From positions 33,935 through 97,934 of the forward strand of contig NZ_JADLJS010000018.1 of assembly GCF_015680405.1 (NCBI RefSeq): a stretch of 64,000 nt of DNA, given 5' to 3'. The stretch comes from Pseudomonas pudica. GTDB lineage: Bacteria > Pseudomonadota > Gammaproteobacteria > Pseudomonadales > Pseudomonadaceae. Shown here piece by piece: positions 8,562-18,070 of the stretch. Position numbers and translations under genes: made by a program. How positions within the stretch are numbered: the first letter of the stretch is position 1; the number at the start of each line of letters is the position of its first letter. The notes under the pieces are model-generated. The model did no database searches. It saw nothing but the letters and a program-made list of their open reading frames with translations, and was not told the DNA's origin.

Positions 8562-10088
8562 ATGAGCGCCAACGTAGACCTCAATGCCCGCCCGGACTAC
8601 GACCGGGTGCTGCAAACCCTCGCCGATTACGCCCTCACGTACCGGGTCGAATCCGCCGAAGCCCTGGACACCGCACGCAACTGCCTGATGGATACCCTCG
8701 GCTGCGGCCTGCTGGCCCTGCGCTTCCCCGAATGCACCAAACTACTGGGCCCCCAGGTGGAAGGCACCTTTGTGCCCAACGGCGCCCGCGTCCCCGGCAC
8801 CGCCTACCGCCTGGACCCGGTCAAGGCCGCCTGGGACATCGGTTGCACGGTGCGCTGGCTGGATTACAACGATACCTGGCTGGCCGCCGAATGGGCCCAC
8901 CCCTCGGACAACCTAGGGGGGATCCTGGCCGTTGCCGATCACCTTTCCCAGAAGCGCGTGGCCGCAGGTGAAACACCGCTACTGATGCGCGATGTGCTCG
9001 AAGCCATGGTCATGGCTCACGAGATCCAGGGCGTACTGGCGCTGGAAAACGCCTTCAACCGTGTTGGCCTCGACCACGTGATACTGGTCAAGGTGGCCTC
9101 CACCGCCGTGTGCGCCAGGCTGATGGGGGCCAGCCGTGAGCAGATGCTGAGTGCCTTGTCCCACGCCTTCGTCGACGGCCAGGCGCTGCGTACCTACCGC
9201 CATGCGCCCAACGCCGGTTCGCGCAAATCGTGGGCCGCCGGTGATGCTTCCAGCCGTGGCGTGCGCCTGGCCGATATTGCCTTGCGTGGCGAGATGGGCG
9301 TGCCGGGTGTACTCACTGCGCCACAGTGGGGCTTCTACGATGTGCTGTTCAGTCACACCAACAAGGACCTTGCGCTCAAGCCGTCCGAGCAGCAAGAGCT
9401 GCGCGTGCCGCAGGCCCTGGGCAGCTACGTGATGGAGAACGTGCTGTTCAAGGTCAGTTTCCCGGCCGAGTTCCACGCCCAGACCGCATGCGAGGCAGCG
9501 GTAACCCTGCATCCACTGGTGCGTAACCGCCTGCACGAAATCGACCGTATCGTCATTACCACCCAGGAGTCGGCAATCCGCATCATTTCCAAGAGCGGCC
9601 CGCTGGCCAATGCCGCCGACCGCGATCACTGTCTGCAGTACATGGTGGCGGTGCCGCTGATTTTCGGTCATCTGGTGGCCGAGCATTACGAAGACACCTT
9701 CCATGCCAACCATCCCAGTATCGACCGCCTGCGCGAGAAGATGGAGGTGGTGGAAGACCCGCGCTTCAGCCGTGAATACCTGGAGCCGGACAAACGCTCG
9801 ATCGCCAACGCGCTGCAGGTGTTCTTCAAGGATGGCAGCAGTACCGATCAGGTGGTGGTGGAATACCCGATCGGGCATCGCCGGCGGCGAGGGGAGGGCA
9901 TACCGTTGCTGGAGGCCAAGTTCAGGGACAACCTGGCGACGCGCTTTGCGCGGCAGCGGTGTGGGGAGATTCTTGAGGTGTGCAAGGACCAGCAAAAGCT
10001 GGAACAGATGGCGGTCCACTGGTTGGTCCCCCTGTGCGTCATCTGCGGTTGCCGGTCCGGGCCGCTGCGGGGCTTTCCCCGCGATTAG
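8562..10088 (+). CDS. prpD: 2-methylcitrate dehydratase PrpD, with C-terminal extension
   Basis: An Fe/S-independent MmgE/PrpD-family dehydratase acting on 2-methylcitrate, partly redundant with AcnD. Recognisable segments are [32 protein letters not shown] and [17 protein letters not shown]. The ribosome site AAGGGAGC supports the start. At 508 residues it is 14 longer than the usual 494. The last family-like residues ([10 protein letters not shown]) are followed by [14 protein letters not shown], encoded by REP-like DNA. An in-frame TGA to TGC change at 10044-10046 would explain this exactly (inference). It is the last gene of the operon, with a terminator 20 bp downstream. Confidence 0.93.
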   Translation: MSANVDLNARPDYDRVLQTLADYALTYRVESAEALDTARNCLMDTLGCGLLALRFPECTKLLGPQVEGTFVPNGARVPGTAYRLDPVKAAWDIGCTVRWLDYNDTWLAAEWAHPSDNLGGILAVADHLSQKRVAAGETPLLMRDVLEAMVMAHEIQGVLALENAFNRVGLDHVILVKVASTAVCARLMGASREQMLSALSHAFVDGQALRTYRHAPNAGSRKSWAAGDASSRGVRLADIALRGEMGVPGVLTAPQWGFYDVLFSHTNKDLALKPSEQQELRVPQALGSYVMENVLFKVSFPAEFHAQTACEAAVTLHPLVRNRLHEIDRIVITTQESAIRIISKSGPLANAADRDHCLQYMVAVPLIFGHLVAEHYEDTFHANHPSIDRLREKMEVVEDPRFSREYLEPDKRSIANALQVFFKDGSSTDQVVVEYPIGHRRRRGEGIPLLEAKFRDNLATRFARQRCGEILEVCKDQQKLEQMAVHWLVPLCVICGCRSGPLRGFPRD

Positions 10089-10107
10089 GCCGGTACAGGT
10101 TGAAACA

Positions 10108-10136
10108 AGAAAGCCCCGACATTTCTGCCGGGGCTT
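10108..10136. terminator. Bidirectional terminator between prpD and acnB
   Basis: GAAAGCCCCG and CGGGGCTTTC form a stem around a loop of about 9 bases. It is followed by CCTTT on the plus strand and, read on the minus strand, by TTGTTTC. It lies between convergent genes and can serve both. Confidence 0.8.
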
Positions 10137-10159
10137 TCCTTTACATCCTACAACTCAGC

Positions 10160-12769
10160 TTACGCCTGAACCACCGGGATCTTGGCGTTGGCTGCCGCTT
10201 CGCGGAACTCGGCGATCTGGTCGAAGCTCAGGTAGCGGTAAACGTCGGCAGCCATGCTGTCGATGTCCTTCGCGTACTGCATGTACTCTTCGACGGTCGG
10301 CAACTTGCCGATGATCGAAGCGACAGCAGCCAGCTCGGCCGATGCCAGGTACACGTTGGTGGCGTCGCCCAGACGGTTCGGGAAGTTACGGGTCGAGGTG
10401 GAGACCACGGTCGAACCGGTCTGCACACGTGCCTGGTTACCCATGCACAGCGAGCAGCCTGGCATTTCCATGCGCGCGCCAGCCTTGCCGTAGATGCCGT
10501 AGTAGCCTTCTTCGGTCAGCTGGTGAGCGTCCATCTTGGTTGGCGGAGCCAGCCACAGACGGGTCGGGATGCCGCCCTTGACCTTGTCCAGCAGCTTGCC
10601 GGCAGCACGGAAGTGGCCGATGTTGGTCATGCACGAACCGATGAACACTTCGTCGATCTTCTCGCCCTGTACCGAAGACAGCAGGCGGGCATCGTCCGGG
10701 TCGTTCGGCGCGCAGAGCACAGGCTCTTTCACCTCGGCCAGGTCGATTTCGATGATTTCGGCGTATTCGGCATCGGCGTCGGCCGACAGCAGCTCAGGCT
10801 TGGCCAGCCAGGCTTCCATGGCCTGGGCGCGGCGCTCCAGGGTGCGGGCATCGCCGTAGCCTTCGCCGATCATCCAGCGCAGCAGGGTGATGTTGGACTG
10901 CAGGTACTCGGCGATGGCCTTCTCTGGCAGCTTGATGGTGCAACCGGCAGCGGAACGCTCGGCCGAGGCGTCGGACAGCTCGAAGGCTTGCTCGACGGTC
11001 AGCTCGTTCAGGCCTTCGATCTCGAGGATGCGGCCGGAGAAGATGTTCTTCTTGCCCTTCTTCTCGACGGTCAGCAGGCCCTTCTGGATGGCGTAGTAAG
11101 GGATGGCGTGGACCAGGTCACGCAGGGTGATGCCTGGCTGCAGTTTACCCTTGAAGCGCACCAGCACGGATTCTGGCATGTCCAGCGGCATGACGCCGGT
11201 GGCGGCGGCGAAGGCCACCAGGCCGGAACCTGCCGGGAACGAGATGCCGATCGGGAAGCGGGTGTGCGAGTCGCCACCGGTACCCACGGTGTCAGGCATC
11301 AGCATGCGGTTCAGCCAGCTGTGGATGATGCCGTCGCCAGGGCGCAGCGACACGCCGCCACGGGTGCGGATGAAGTCTGGCAGGGTGTGGTGGGTGGTGA
11401 CGTCGATCGGCTTCGGATAGGCCGCGGTGTGGCAGAACGACTGCATCACCAGGTCAGCGGAGAAGCCCAGGCACGCCAGGTCTTTCAGCTCGTCGCGGGT
11501 CATCGGGCCAGTGGTGTCCTGGGAACCGACGGTGGTCATCTTCGGCTCGCAGTAGGCGCCTGGGCGCACGCCCTGGCCTTCTGGCAGGCCGCAGGCACGG
11601 CCGACCATTTTCTGTGCCAGGGTGAAGCCCTTGCCCGAATCGGCAGGCTGCTCCGGCTTCTTGAACAGGTCGGAAGCACCCAGGCCCAGTTCGGCACGGG
11701 CTTTTTCGGTCAGGCCGCGGCCGACGATCAGCGGGATACGGCCGCCAGCGCGGACTTCATCCAGCAGCACTTCGGTTTTCAGCTCGAAGTTGGTGACCAG
11801 TTCGTCGCTACCGTGACGGCGTACTTCGCCCTTGAACGGGTAAACGTCGATGACGTCGCCCATGGCCAGGTTGGTGCAGTCGAATTCGATCGGCAGGGCG
11901 CCGGCGTCTTCCATGGTGTTGTAGAAGATCGGGGCAATCTTGGTACCGAAGCAGAAGCCACCGGCGCGCTTGTTCGGCACGTACGGGATGTCGTCGCCGA
12001 AGAACCACAGCACCGAGTTGGTGGCGGATTTGCGCGAGGAACCGGTACCGACCACGTCACCGACGTAGGCAACCGGGAAGCCTTTGGCCTTGACGGCTTC
12101 GATCTGGGCCAGCGGGCCGACCGAGCCAGGCTGCTGCGGCTCGATGCCGTCGCGGGCCATCTTCAGCATGGCCAGGGCATGCAGCGGGATGTCAGGGCGC
12201 GACCAGGCGTCCGGAGCAGGGGACAGGTCGTCGGTGTTGGTTTCGCCAGGCACCTTGAACACGGTCAGGGTGTACTTGTCGGCGATGGCCGGACGCGAGG
12301 TGAACCACTCGCCGGCAGCCCAGGATTCCAGCACGGCCTTGGCGTGAACGTTGCCGGCCTTGGCTTTTTCGGCCACGTCGTGGAAGGCATCGAACATCAG
12401 CAGGGTGTGCTTGAGCTGTTCGGCCGCGACGGCGCCCAGTTCGGCGTCATCCAGCAGTGCGACCAGCGTTTCGATGTTGTAGCCGCCCTGCATGGTGCCC
12501 AGCAGTTCGGTGGCGTGCTTGCGGTCGATCAGTGGCGACTTGGCTTCGCCCTTGGCGACGGCGGAGAGGAAAGCGGCCTTGACGTAGGCGGCTTCGTCGA
12601 CCCCTGGCGGTACGCGGTTGGTGATCAGGTCTACGAGGAAGGCTTCTTCGCCGGCCGGCGGGTTTTTCAGCAGCTCGACCAGGCCTGCAGTTTGTTCGGC
12701 GTTCAGCGGCTGGGGCACGATACCCAGGGCGGCACGCTCTTCGATGTGTTTGCGGTAGGCTTCAAGCAC
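10160..12769 (-). CDS. acnB: Bifunctional aconitate hydratase 2 / 2-methylisocitrate dehydratase
   Basis: The TCA-cycle aconitase, which also hydrates cis-2-methylaconitate to 2-methylisocitrate and so closes the cycle encoded next to it. The protein has an N-terminal HEAT-like domain. Its Fe/S cysteines are in [25 protein letters not shown] and [13 protein letters not shown] start at GTG 12769 ([16 protein letters not shown]): AGGGA lies 7 bases before it, and the 869-residue product matches the family. The ATG at 12784 would add five residues (MREIT) that are really the ribosome site. It is convergent with prpD. Confidence 0.96.
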   Translation of the reverse strand: MLEAYRKHIEERAALGIVPQPLNAEQTAGLVELLKNPPAGEEAFLVDLITNRVPPGVDEAAYVKAAFLSAVAKGEAKSPLIDRKHATELLGTMQGGYNIETLVALLDDAELGAVAAEQLKHTLLMFDAFHDVAEKAKAGNVHAKAVLESWAAGEWFTSRPAIADKYTLTVFKVPGETNTDDLSPAPDAWSRPDIPLHALAMLKMARDGIEPQQPGSVGPLAQIEAVKAKGFPVAYVGDVVGTGSSRKSATNSVLWFFGDDIPYVPNKRAGGFCFGTKIAPIFYNTMEDAGALPIEFDCTNLAMGDVIDVYPFKGEVRRHGSDELVTNFELKTEVLLDEVRAGGRIPLIVGRGLTEKARAELGLGASDLFKKPEQPADSGKGFTLAQKMVGRACGLPEGQGVRPGAYCEPKMTTVGSQDTTGPMTRDELKDLACLGFSADLVMQSFCHTAAYPKPIDVTTHHTLPDFIRTRGGVSLRPGDGIIHSWLNRMLMPDTVGTGGDSHTRFPIGISFPAGSGLVAFAAATGVMPLDMPESVLVRFKGKLQPGITLRDLVHAIPYYAIQKGLLTVEKKGKKNIFSGRILEIEGLNELTVEQAFELSDASAERSAAGCTIKLPEKAIAEYLQSNITLLRWMIGEGYGDARTLERRAQAMEAWLAKPELLSADADAEYAEIIEIDLAEVKEPVLCAPNDPDDARLLSSVQGEKIDEVFIGSCMTNIGHFRAAGKLLDKVKGGIPTRLWLAPPTKMDAHQLTEEGYYGIYGKAGARMEMPGCSLCMGNQARVQTGSTVVSTSTRNFPNRLGDATNVYLASAELAAVASIIGKLPTVEEYMQYAKDIDSMAADVYRYLSFDQIAEFREAAANAKIPVVQA

Positions 12770-12784
12770 AGTTATTTCCCTCAT

Positions 12785-13139
12785 CAGTGGTCCCTAAAGG
12801 GGGTCCGGGACGCTCATCCAGCATTCAATGCACCCATGCGCTGCCACGGCTTTGTGGGCCGCCCAGCCAGAGTCGCAAAGAATCCTTACAGAAGCTGCTT
12901 TCAAAGTTTTACGCCAGCAGAACGGGGAGCTGATGAGGGCTGGCACGGGCATGCGAGGGATGCATGGCCCGGGCCAACGCCGTTCTACCGGATGAACTGT
13001 GCTCGTGACGCTTTGAAAACAGCTTCCAACGGACATTGTTGCCTTTGAAAAGGCCGGATGATTCTACGGCAAAAAAAGCCCGAAGGTAAGGCGGCGAAGA
13101 TGACTTTAACGAGTGACCCTGGTTAGACAAAGGGCTAAC
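12785..13139. other. Non-coding region upstream of acnB
   Basis: About 355 bp between acnB (minus) and the DUF1289 gene (plus). On the minus strand TTACCT-N17-TAGAAT (about 13050-13078) could be a sigma70 promoter, which would give acnB a long leader. I see no riboswitch or convincing conserved structure. The 1022- and 239-codon open frames crossing here are GC-bias shadows. Confidence 0.4.
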
Positions 13140-13175
13140 ATGGGACCGTGTTCCACCGCCAAGCTGTTGTTTTTC

Positions 13176-13643
13176 ATGTCCAACAAGTCCATCAAGACCC
13201 CTTGTGTCGGCCTGTGCTCCACGGTGTACGGGGACACGGTTTGCCGTGGCTGCAAGCGGTTCCACCACGAAGTGATCAACTGGAACGGCTACGACGATGC
13301 GCAGAAGCGCGCCGTGTGGCTGCGCCTTGAGCAGCTGCTGGTGCAGGTGATGATGGCCAAGCTGGAGGTGTTCGACAAAGGCCTGCTGCGCCAGCAACTG
13401 GAGCAGCGTTCCATCCGCTTTGTCGAGCAGCAGTCGGAATACTGCTGGGCGTACCAGCTGATTGCCCGCGGAGCGCGGATGATCCGTGACCTGGAGGCCT
13501 ATGGCATGGTGCTGTTGCCGGAATTCCGCGACTGGGAGCTGCCGCAGTTGCGCGACGCCATCGACCGCGAGTTCTTTCTGCTGTCCGAGGCGCATTACCA
13601 GCGCTACATCGCCCCGGCGTTCCTGCAACAGGCTTTGGAGTAG
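13176..13643 (+). CDS. DUF1289 family protein
   Basis: A 155-residue cytoplasmic protein. The N-terminus holds the compact DUF1289 cysteine cluster TPCVGLCSTVYGDTVCRGCKRFHHEVI, with a C-x4-C then C-x2-C spacing that suggests zinc or another metal. The rest is helical. Family function is unknown. ATG at 13176 gives the usual family start (MSNKSIKTPC). An ATG at 13140, preceded by AAAGGGCTAAC, is a good alternative adding 12 residues, so the start is uncertain. It is monocistronic, divergent from acnB. Confidence 0.75.
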   Translation: MSNKSIKTPCVGLCSTVYGDTVCRGCKRFHHEVINWNGYDDAQKRAVWLRLEQLLVQVMMAKLEVFDKGLLRQQLEQRSIRFVEQQSEYCWAYQLIARGARMIRDLEAYGMVLLPEFRDWELPQLRDAIDREFFLLSEAHYQRYIAPAFLQQALE

Positions 13644-13714
13644 GCTGTTTCCCGCTGATTTCGGGCGGCATTGCTCGCGTAGTGTCCGGCGTTTTCCATG
13701 TACAGGAAGCGCCC

Positions 13715-14974
13715 ATGAGTGACTATGTCTACCATCCGGAATTTTCCTTTCTGGCTCGCTGCTGGTGGCAGCTGAGCGATGAGGTCCTGCGCGCCGATCA
13801 GTGGGACGCTTCGATCGCCAAGCTCGCTCCCATGTGGCTGCATTACGGCGGGGCCGCGCTTCACAACGATCACTGGTACAGGTACCTGCGGGCCGAGCCC
13901 GAAGGCACAGGGCAATTGCGACTGCAGACTTGGAGCTATACCAAGCCCGGTCATGTCTATGGCGAGCTGTTCTGGTTCGGTGCCTATATCAGCGGTACAG
14001 ACCGAACCGGTGCGACGCTGCGCTATGAAATACGGCCTTATGACCGGAACTGGAAACCGCTCAACCGGATTGTCCACGGTAACCCGGGCGCGCTGTCAGG
14101 CTATGCAGGCGTCAAGGACCAGACCGAGGCGGCGGCCGGGCGCCAGCGTCTGACCGACCCGCAGCACCTTTGGAGCCTGTCGGGTATGAACCACGAGGAT
14201 ATCAAGCGCGGGGCGCGGTTATGCAATGTCGTTCTGGTCAACGCCGCCGGGCAACGGGCCAGACGCTTGGCCAACCGGGGGGCGTGGCTTATAAACACGT
14301 TGTCCGGCCAGCCGGGCCTGATGGCCCTGGAAGTGCTGGACTACGCCCATGAAGCGCGTGAGGTCGCCTGGGGCTCGGGCCTGCTGCGCGCAGGCAGCAG
14401 TCATGTGTTCAAGGCAGAGCACAGTTTCATCGCCAGCCTGTACTGGCGGGCCGACGAAACACCAGCCGGGCCTACCGGCTCCACTGACGGCCTGCAGGGC
14501 TTGGTGGCAGCTCGTTTTGACGAAGGCTCGGAGTGGAACCCACGGGCAAGGTTGAGTGTGGAGCAGGCCGATGCTTTGGGTATGCGTTGGCGCGAGGGTG
14601 AAACCCGCCCGGCATGCGAGCGTTTCTGGTTTGCTGCCTACCTCAGTAACGGGGTGTATGCGTACGAAGTCTGGCCGCTCGACAAGCGTGGTCGGCGCTT
14701 GAACTTCACCCTTCGCAAACAGAAGGGCTGGACCATGAACCTGGCGCAGCGTTGGCAGGCGAATCGTGCAGAGGCGGATTTTCTCTGGCATCTGGACGGG
14801 TTGGACCCGGCGGCCTTGCAAGTGGGGGCAACAGTGGCCAACGTGAAGCTCCGGCACAGCAGTGGCCGTGTCGTGAAGCTGGCAGATCGTGCCGAACGCA
14901 GGCTGGGGACGGAGGCGCTGGGTGAAGAAGGATCCCTGACTGTGCAGGTAGTGGAAACCTCAGCCAGGTTCTAG
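13715..14974 (+). CDS. Unrecognised protein made of two copies of one roughly 190-residue domain
   Basis: A 419-residue soluble protein without signal peptide. AGGAAGCGCCC before ATG 13715 sets the start. I do not recognise the family. Its halves are clearly duplicated. HPEFSFLARCWW (8-19) matches AEHSFIASLYWR (234-245). ELFWFGAYISG (84-94) matches ERFWFAAYLSN (302-312). YEIRPYDRNWKPLN (104-117) matches YEVWPLDKRGRRLN (317-330). HLWSLSGMN (151-159) matches FLWHLDGLD (356-364). GARLCNVVLVNAAG (166-179) matches GATVANVKLRHSSG (371-384). The aromatic-rich beta pattern suggests a beta-sandwich, possibly ligand binding (inference). It lies alone between the DUF1289 gene and convergent queD. Confidence 0.7.
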   Translation: MSDYVYHPEFSFLARCWWQLSDEVLRADQWDASIAKLAPMWLHYGGAALHNDHWYRYLRAEPEGTGQLRLQTWSYTKPGHVYGELFWFGAYISGTDRTGATLRYEIRPYDRNWKPLNRIVHGNPGALSGYAGVKDQTEAAAGRQRLTDPQHLWSLSGMNHEDIKRGARLCNVVLVNAAGQRARRLANRGAWLINTLSGQPGLMALEVLDYAHEAREVAWGSGLLRAGSSHVFKAEHSFIASLYWRADETPAGPTGSTDGLQGLVAARFDEGSEWNPRARLSVEQADALGMRWREGETRPACERFWFAAYLSNGVYAYEVWPLDKRGRRLNFTLRKQKGWTMNLAQRWQANRAEADFLWHLDGLDPAALQVGATVANVKLRHSSGRVVKLADRAERRLGTEALGEEGSLTVQVVETSARF

Positions 14975-14979
14975 GGGGC

Positions 14980-15006
14980 GCAAGGGCGCTGATACAGCGC
15001 CCTTGC
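14980..15006. terminator. Hairpin between convergent genes
   Basis: GCAAGGGCGCT (14980-14990) and AGCGCCCTTGC (14996-15006) form a perfect 11-bp stem with a 5-base loop just after the stop at 14974 and before the queD stop. It has no T tract on either side, so it may act as an mRNA 3-prime end stabiliser rather than a classic terminator. Confidence 0.5.
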
Positions 15007-15012
15007 CAGGGT

Positions 15013-15369
15013 TCAGTCACCGCTGTACTCGCAGCCACTGGTGCAGGTCTCGTGGATGCGGACCTTCGACAGTTCCGGCAGCAGCGGTTTGACCTGGTCC
15101 CAGATCCACTTGGCGATCACTTCGCTGGTGGGGTTTTCCAGGCCAGGAATGTCGTTCAGGTAGTTATGGTCCAGTTGTTCGTAGATCGGCTTGAAGATCG
15201 CCTTGATCTCGGCGAAGTCCCGGATCCAGCCGGTGTGCGGGTCGAGCGGGCCGGTCAGGTGCAGGCCGACCTTGAACGAGTGGCCGTGCAAGCGACCACA
15301 TTTGTGCCCGGCAGGGACGTGAGGCAGGCGATGGGCCGATTCGAATGTGAATTCCTTGAAGATTTCCAC
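15013..15369 (-). CDS. queD: 6-carboxy-5,6,7,8-tetrahydropterin synthase (queuosine/7-deazaguanine pathway)
   Basis: It makes 6-carboxytetrahydropterin from dihydroneopterin triphosphate, the first committed step towards preQ0 and queuosine. It has 118 residues, the normal length. The zinc ligands His13 (ESAHRL), His28 and His30 (LHGH) and catalytic Cys24 ([10 protein letters not shown]) are present, with DHNYLND further on and the family C-terminus [10 protein letters not shown]. The start codon is GTG. An ATG 8 bases upstream is out of frame. No other que gene is nearby. Confidence 0.93.
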   Translation of the reverse strand: MEIFKEFTFESAHRLPHVPAGHKCGRLHGHSFKVGLHLTGPLDPHTGWIRDFAEIKAIFKPIYEQLDHNYLNDIPGLENPTSEVIAKWIWDQVKPLLPELSKVRIHETCTSGCEYSGD

Positions 15370-15422
15370 GCTGTCATAACTCTATGTGAATCAAGAATGC
15401 GCGCAGTCTACCAGCATGGCCG

Positions 15423-16502
15423 CTACAAGGCTTGCAGGCGTTCATGCAACCGCCCGGTGGCAATCAGCTCCAGCAACTCGTCGCCCAGCCGCTGGCTCTC
15501 GGCAATGGCCTTGTACCAGTAGCGCTTGCGGCCAGGCGCATCGCCCATGAAACGCTTGAAGTCGTTGCGGTCGGGCAGCTTGCCGTAGGGCAGCGCCGCC
15601 AGGTACTGCGGCGAGGGTGTCATCAGCAGCACGTTCTGCAGGCGGGTGGCATCGCCCTTGCGCCAGGGCAGGGCTTTGTCGAACCAGCCGGGTACGACCT
15701 TGTCGGTGAAGTGCGGGTACAGCACCAGGTCGTCGCCACGGTAGGGCAGGTCGAGGTGGTAGTCGAGCAAGCCGCCGTCGCGGTAGGTACCTGCACCTGC
15801 GCCGGGGATGTCTTTCACACCCTCCATGACCATGGGGATGGAGCCCGAGGCGAGCAGGGCATGGCGCAGGTTGGTCAGGTCCAGCGGCAGGCAGCGTGAG
15901 GGGAAGTCGGTCAGTGCGTCGAGCGGCGGCGTGGCGCGGCCGTCATGCAGGATGATGCGCTCGAAATGCCGGGCCAGGCGTGAACGGCCGAGCAAGTTGC
16001 TGGCGATCACAGAACCCAGACCGAAGCCCAGGCGGCCGCGATGGTCGTGGGCGAGCTGGCCATGGCTCTTCACTACCAGGATGTTCAGGCGGTAGTGTGG
16101 GTTGGCCAGCAGCTGGCCGTCGCGGCCTTGCAGCAGGTCATCCAGCATGTGTTGGCAGCTACGGGTGATTTCGGCCGGGGTGACGCCCTTGGCGAAATCC
16201 TGCTCGGTGTACAGTTCGCCCAGACGACGGATGCCTGCGACCGGGTCGTCGAGGCAGGCACTGGCGAAGCGCCAGGCGCCGATCGAGGCGCCGATCAGCG
16301 CACGTTGGCGTGGTGCCGACGGTAGCCACTCACCGAACAGCGCCAGGTCCAGGCCCTGGATGCCCAGCGGCTTCGGCCCGCCAGCCGCACCTGGCAGCAC
16401 TCCGACATCGGCCGCCTGCAGGCCGCGCTCGCGGACCTGCCGCAGGGCACGTTGGCCGGCCTTGAAGGTCAGGGCGGGGTATTTGATGTGAATGGCGCTC
16501 AT
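15423..16502 (-). CDS. Patatin-like phospholipase family protein
   Basis: A 359-residue cytoplasmic protein with the patatin Ser-Asp dyad. The nucleophile elbow is GASIG (71-75, Ser73) and the aspartate lies in RDGGLLDYH (Asp242). The oxyanion-type glycine-rich loop is GVLPGAAGGPK (34-44). ATG at 16502 has AGAGG 9 bases upstream; the frame extending to 16532 has no such site. There is no signal peptide or secretion apparatus, so it is not an ExoU-like effector by sequence alone. A lipid acyl hydrolase role is likely, substrate unknown. It is 54 bp upstream of queD on the same strand. Confidence 0.8.
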   Translation of the reverse strand: MSAIHIKYPALTFKAGQRALRQVRERGLQAADVGVLPGAAGGPKPLGIQGLDLALFGEWLPSAPRQRALIGASIGAWRFASACLDDPVAGIRRLGELYTEQDFAKGVTPAEITRSCQHMLDDLLQGRDGQLLANPHYRLNILVVKSHGQLAHDHRGRLGFGLGSVIASNLLGRSRLARHFERIILHDGRATPPLDALTDFPSRCLPLDLTNLRHALLASGSIPMVMEGVKDIPGAGAGTYRDGGLLDYHLDLPYRGDDLVLYPHFTDKVVPGWFDKALPWRKGDATRLQNVLLMTPSPQYLAALPYGKLPDRNDFKRFMGDAPGRKRYWYKAIAESQRLGDELLELIATGRLHERLQAL

Positions 16503-16556
16503 GGCGGACCTCTTGGGCGGCAGGCGGGTCATTATAGGGCTTCATACGAATACCCT

Positions 16557-16638
16557 GTGGCTTTAGCCGCGAAGAATCCAGCGCGGTGCATGGCACCGGC
16601 TGTGCCGGTGTTCGCGGGTGAAGCCGCTCCCACAGGGC
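16557..16638. repeat. Composite REP-like repeat, copy 1 (partly degenerate)
   Basis: It shares GCCGCGAAGAATCC, CGGTGCATGGCACCGGCTG and GAAGCCGCTCCCACAGG with the copies at 39214-39327 and 42822-42935, but lacks GAGCGG of the left arm and the common outer flanks. The core contains a nested hairpin CACCGGC-TGT-GCCGGTG. It lies in the divergent region between the patatin and PepSY genes. Confidence 0.75.
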
Positions 16639-16723
16639 CGCGCAGTATTTGGTGATGGCGAGACAGTAGCCTGACCTGCGCTATCATGGCGCCAGTTGTT
16701 TTCAGGTTGAATTAAGGACCGGT

Positions 16724-16737
16724 GGTTAATCTTAACC
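16724..16737. promoter_or_regulatory. Candidate operator GGTTAATCTTAACC upstream of PepSY/two-component operon
   Basis: An inverted repeat (GGTTAA / TTAACC, 2-bp centre) 38 bp before the first PepSY gene, with another TTAAG at 16712-16716. TTAA-type tandem or inverted sites are common for OmpR-family regulators of PepSY-linked operons. Autoregulation by the response regulator at 17402 is inferred. Confidence 0.35.
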
Positions 16738-16775
16738 CCGTAGACAACTTGCACAGTTCTCAGGAGAGAAGAACG

Positions 16776-17087
16776 ATGAAACGCATGACTGCCCTGTTCA
16801 CCGTAGCCGCCGCCCTTGCCCTGGGCGCCCATTCCGCCATCGCCAAGGATGTGCAGCCCGACGAAGTGGTCAAACTGGTCAATGCCAAGACCGTCAAGTC
16901 GCTGGACGAACTCAAGGCCGCCGCCGTGGCCAAGCACCCAGGCGCCACCGTCACCGACTCGGAGCTTGAAGACGAGTACGGCCGCTACATCTACAAGGTC
17001 GAGCTGCGCGACACGCAGAACGTCGAATGGGATGTGGCGCTGGACGCCAAGACCGGTGAAGTGCTGAAGGACGAGCGGGACAACTGA
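16776..17087 (+). CDS. PepSY domain protein, periplasmic (first of pair)
   Basis: A 103-residue protein with a signal peptide (MKRMTALFTVAAALALGAHS, cleavage near AIA-KD) and one PepSY domain (DELKAAAVAKHPGATVTDSE, then YIYKVELRD and VALDAKTGEVLKD). A strong ribosome site (CAGGAGAGAAG) supports ATG 16776. It overlaps the next gene (TGATG). PepSY domains inhibit or sense proteases and bind acidic or metal ligands. Here the acidic C-terminus may sense a cation for the coupled kinase (inference). Confidence 0.85.
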   Translation: MKRMTALFTVAAALALGAHSAIAKDVQPDEVVKLVNAKTVKSLDELKAAAVAKHPGATVTDSELEDEYGRYIYKVELRDTQNVEWDVALDAKTGEVLKDERDN

Positions 17088-17401
17088 TGATCCACCTACT
17101 GCGGCCGGCGCGCTACCTCGCGCTGGCCCTGCTGGCCGTGTGTTCCCTGGCCGTTGCCCGCGACCTGGACCAGGACGAAGCCCTGGAGCTGCGCCAGAAG
17201 GGCATCATCCTGCCGCTCGAGCATCTGCTGGAAACCGCCCTGGGGCGTCACCCCGGGGCGCGCCTGCTGGAGGCCGAGCTGGAAGAAGACGACAATCGCT
17301 ACGAATACGAAGTCGAGTTGCTGACGGCTGAAGGTGTGGTGCGCGAGATCAAGCTCGACGCCAGCAGCGGTGCCCTGCTCAAAGACGAGGAAGACGACTG
17401 A
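17087..17401 (+). CDS. PepSY domain protein, periplasmic (second of pair)
   Basis: A 104-residue paralogue of the preceding protein. It has a signal peptide (residues 1-24, ending LAVARD), a PepSY core (LLETALGRHPGARLLEAELE, YEYEVELLTAEG, KLDASSGALLKDEEDD) and an even more acidic tail. ATG overlaps the upstream stop by one base, and its own stop abuts the response-regulator ATG at 17402, so all four genes are translationally coupled. Confidence 0.85.
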   Translation: MIHLLRPARYLALALLAVCSLAVARDLDQDEALELRQKGIILPLEHLLETALGRHPGARLLEAELEEDDNRYEYEVELLTAEGVVREIKLDASSGALLKDEEDD

Positions 17402-18070
17402 ATGCGCCTGTTGCTTGTCGAGGACAATGTACCGCTGGCCGATGAACTGACCGCCGGCCTGCAGCGCCAGGGCTACGCCGTTGACTGGCTGGCCGACGGC
17501 CGTGACGCGGTGTACCAGGGCCAGAGCGAACCCTACGATTTGATCATCCTGGACCTTGGCCTGCCGGGCCTGCCTGGCCTGGAAGTACTGGCCCAGTGGC
17601 GTGCTGCCGGCCTGGCCACGCCGGTGTTGATCCTTACTGCCCGTGGCTCGTGGGCCGAGCGTATCGAAGGGCTGAAGGCCGGGGCCGATGACTATCTGAG
17701 CAAACCCTTCCACCCCGAAGAGCTGCAGTTGCGCATCCAGGCGTTGTTGCGCCGTGCCCGTGGCCTGGCCAACCAGCCGACGCTGGAAGCGGCCGGCCTG
17801 CACCTGGACGAAAGCCGGCAGTGCGTGAGCCGGGACGGCGTGGATATCCAGCTGACCGCCGCCGAGTTCCGGCTGCTGCGCTACTTCATGCTGCATCCGC
17901 AGCAGATCCTGTCCAAGAGCCACCTGGCCGAGCACCTCTACGACGGTGAAACCGAGCGCGACTCCAACGTGCTGGAAGTGCACGTCAACCACTTGCGACG
18001 CAAGCTGGGCCGCAGCGTCATCGAGACCCGCCGCGGGCAAGGCTACATCTACGCCGGGAGCGCCGCGTGA
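17402..18070 (+). CDS. OmpR/PhoP-family response regulator
   Basis: A 222-residue regulator. The receiver domain (1-117) has the acidic pair VEDN (7-10), phosphoacceptor Asp51 ([10 protein letters not shown]), Thr79 and Lys101 (LSKPF). The C-terminal winged helix (about 128-218) has [12 protein letters not shown] and [16 protein letters not shown]. It follows two PepSY genes and overlaps the kinase gene. The arrangement resembles the divalent-cation-responsive bqs/car operon of P. aeruginosa as I recall it; the match was not tested. Confidence 0.93.
   Translation: MRLLLVEDNVPLADELTAGLQRQGYAVDWLADGRDAVYQGQSEPYDLIILDLGLPGLPGLEVLAQWRAAGLATPVLILTARGSWAERIEGLKAGADDYLSKPFHPEELQLRIQALLRRARGLANQPTLEAAGLHLDESRQCVSRDGVDIQLTAAEFRLLRYFMLHPQQILSKSHLAEHLYDGETERDSNVLEVHVNHLRRKLGRSVIETRRGQGYIYAGSAA

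Noticed and set aside
9980..13048. A 1022-codon plus-strand frame opposite acnB
   Set aside because: It starts within the prpD 3-prime end in another frame and covers acnB antisense. It has no ribosome site or domain.
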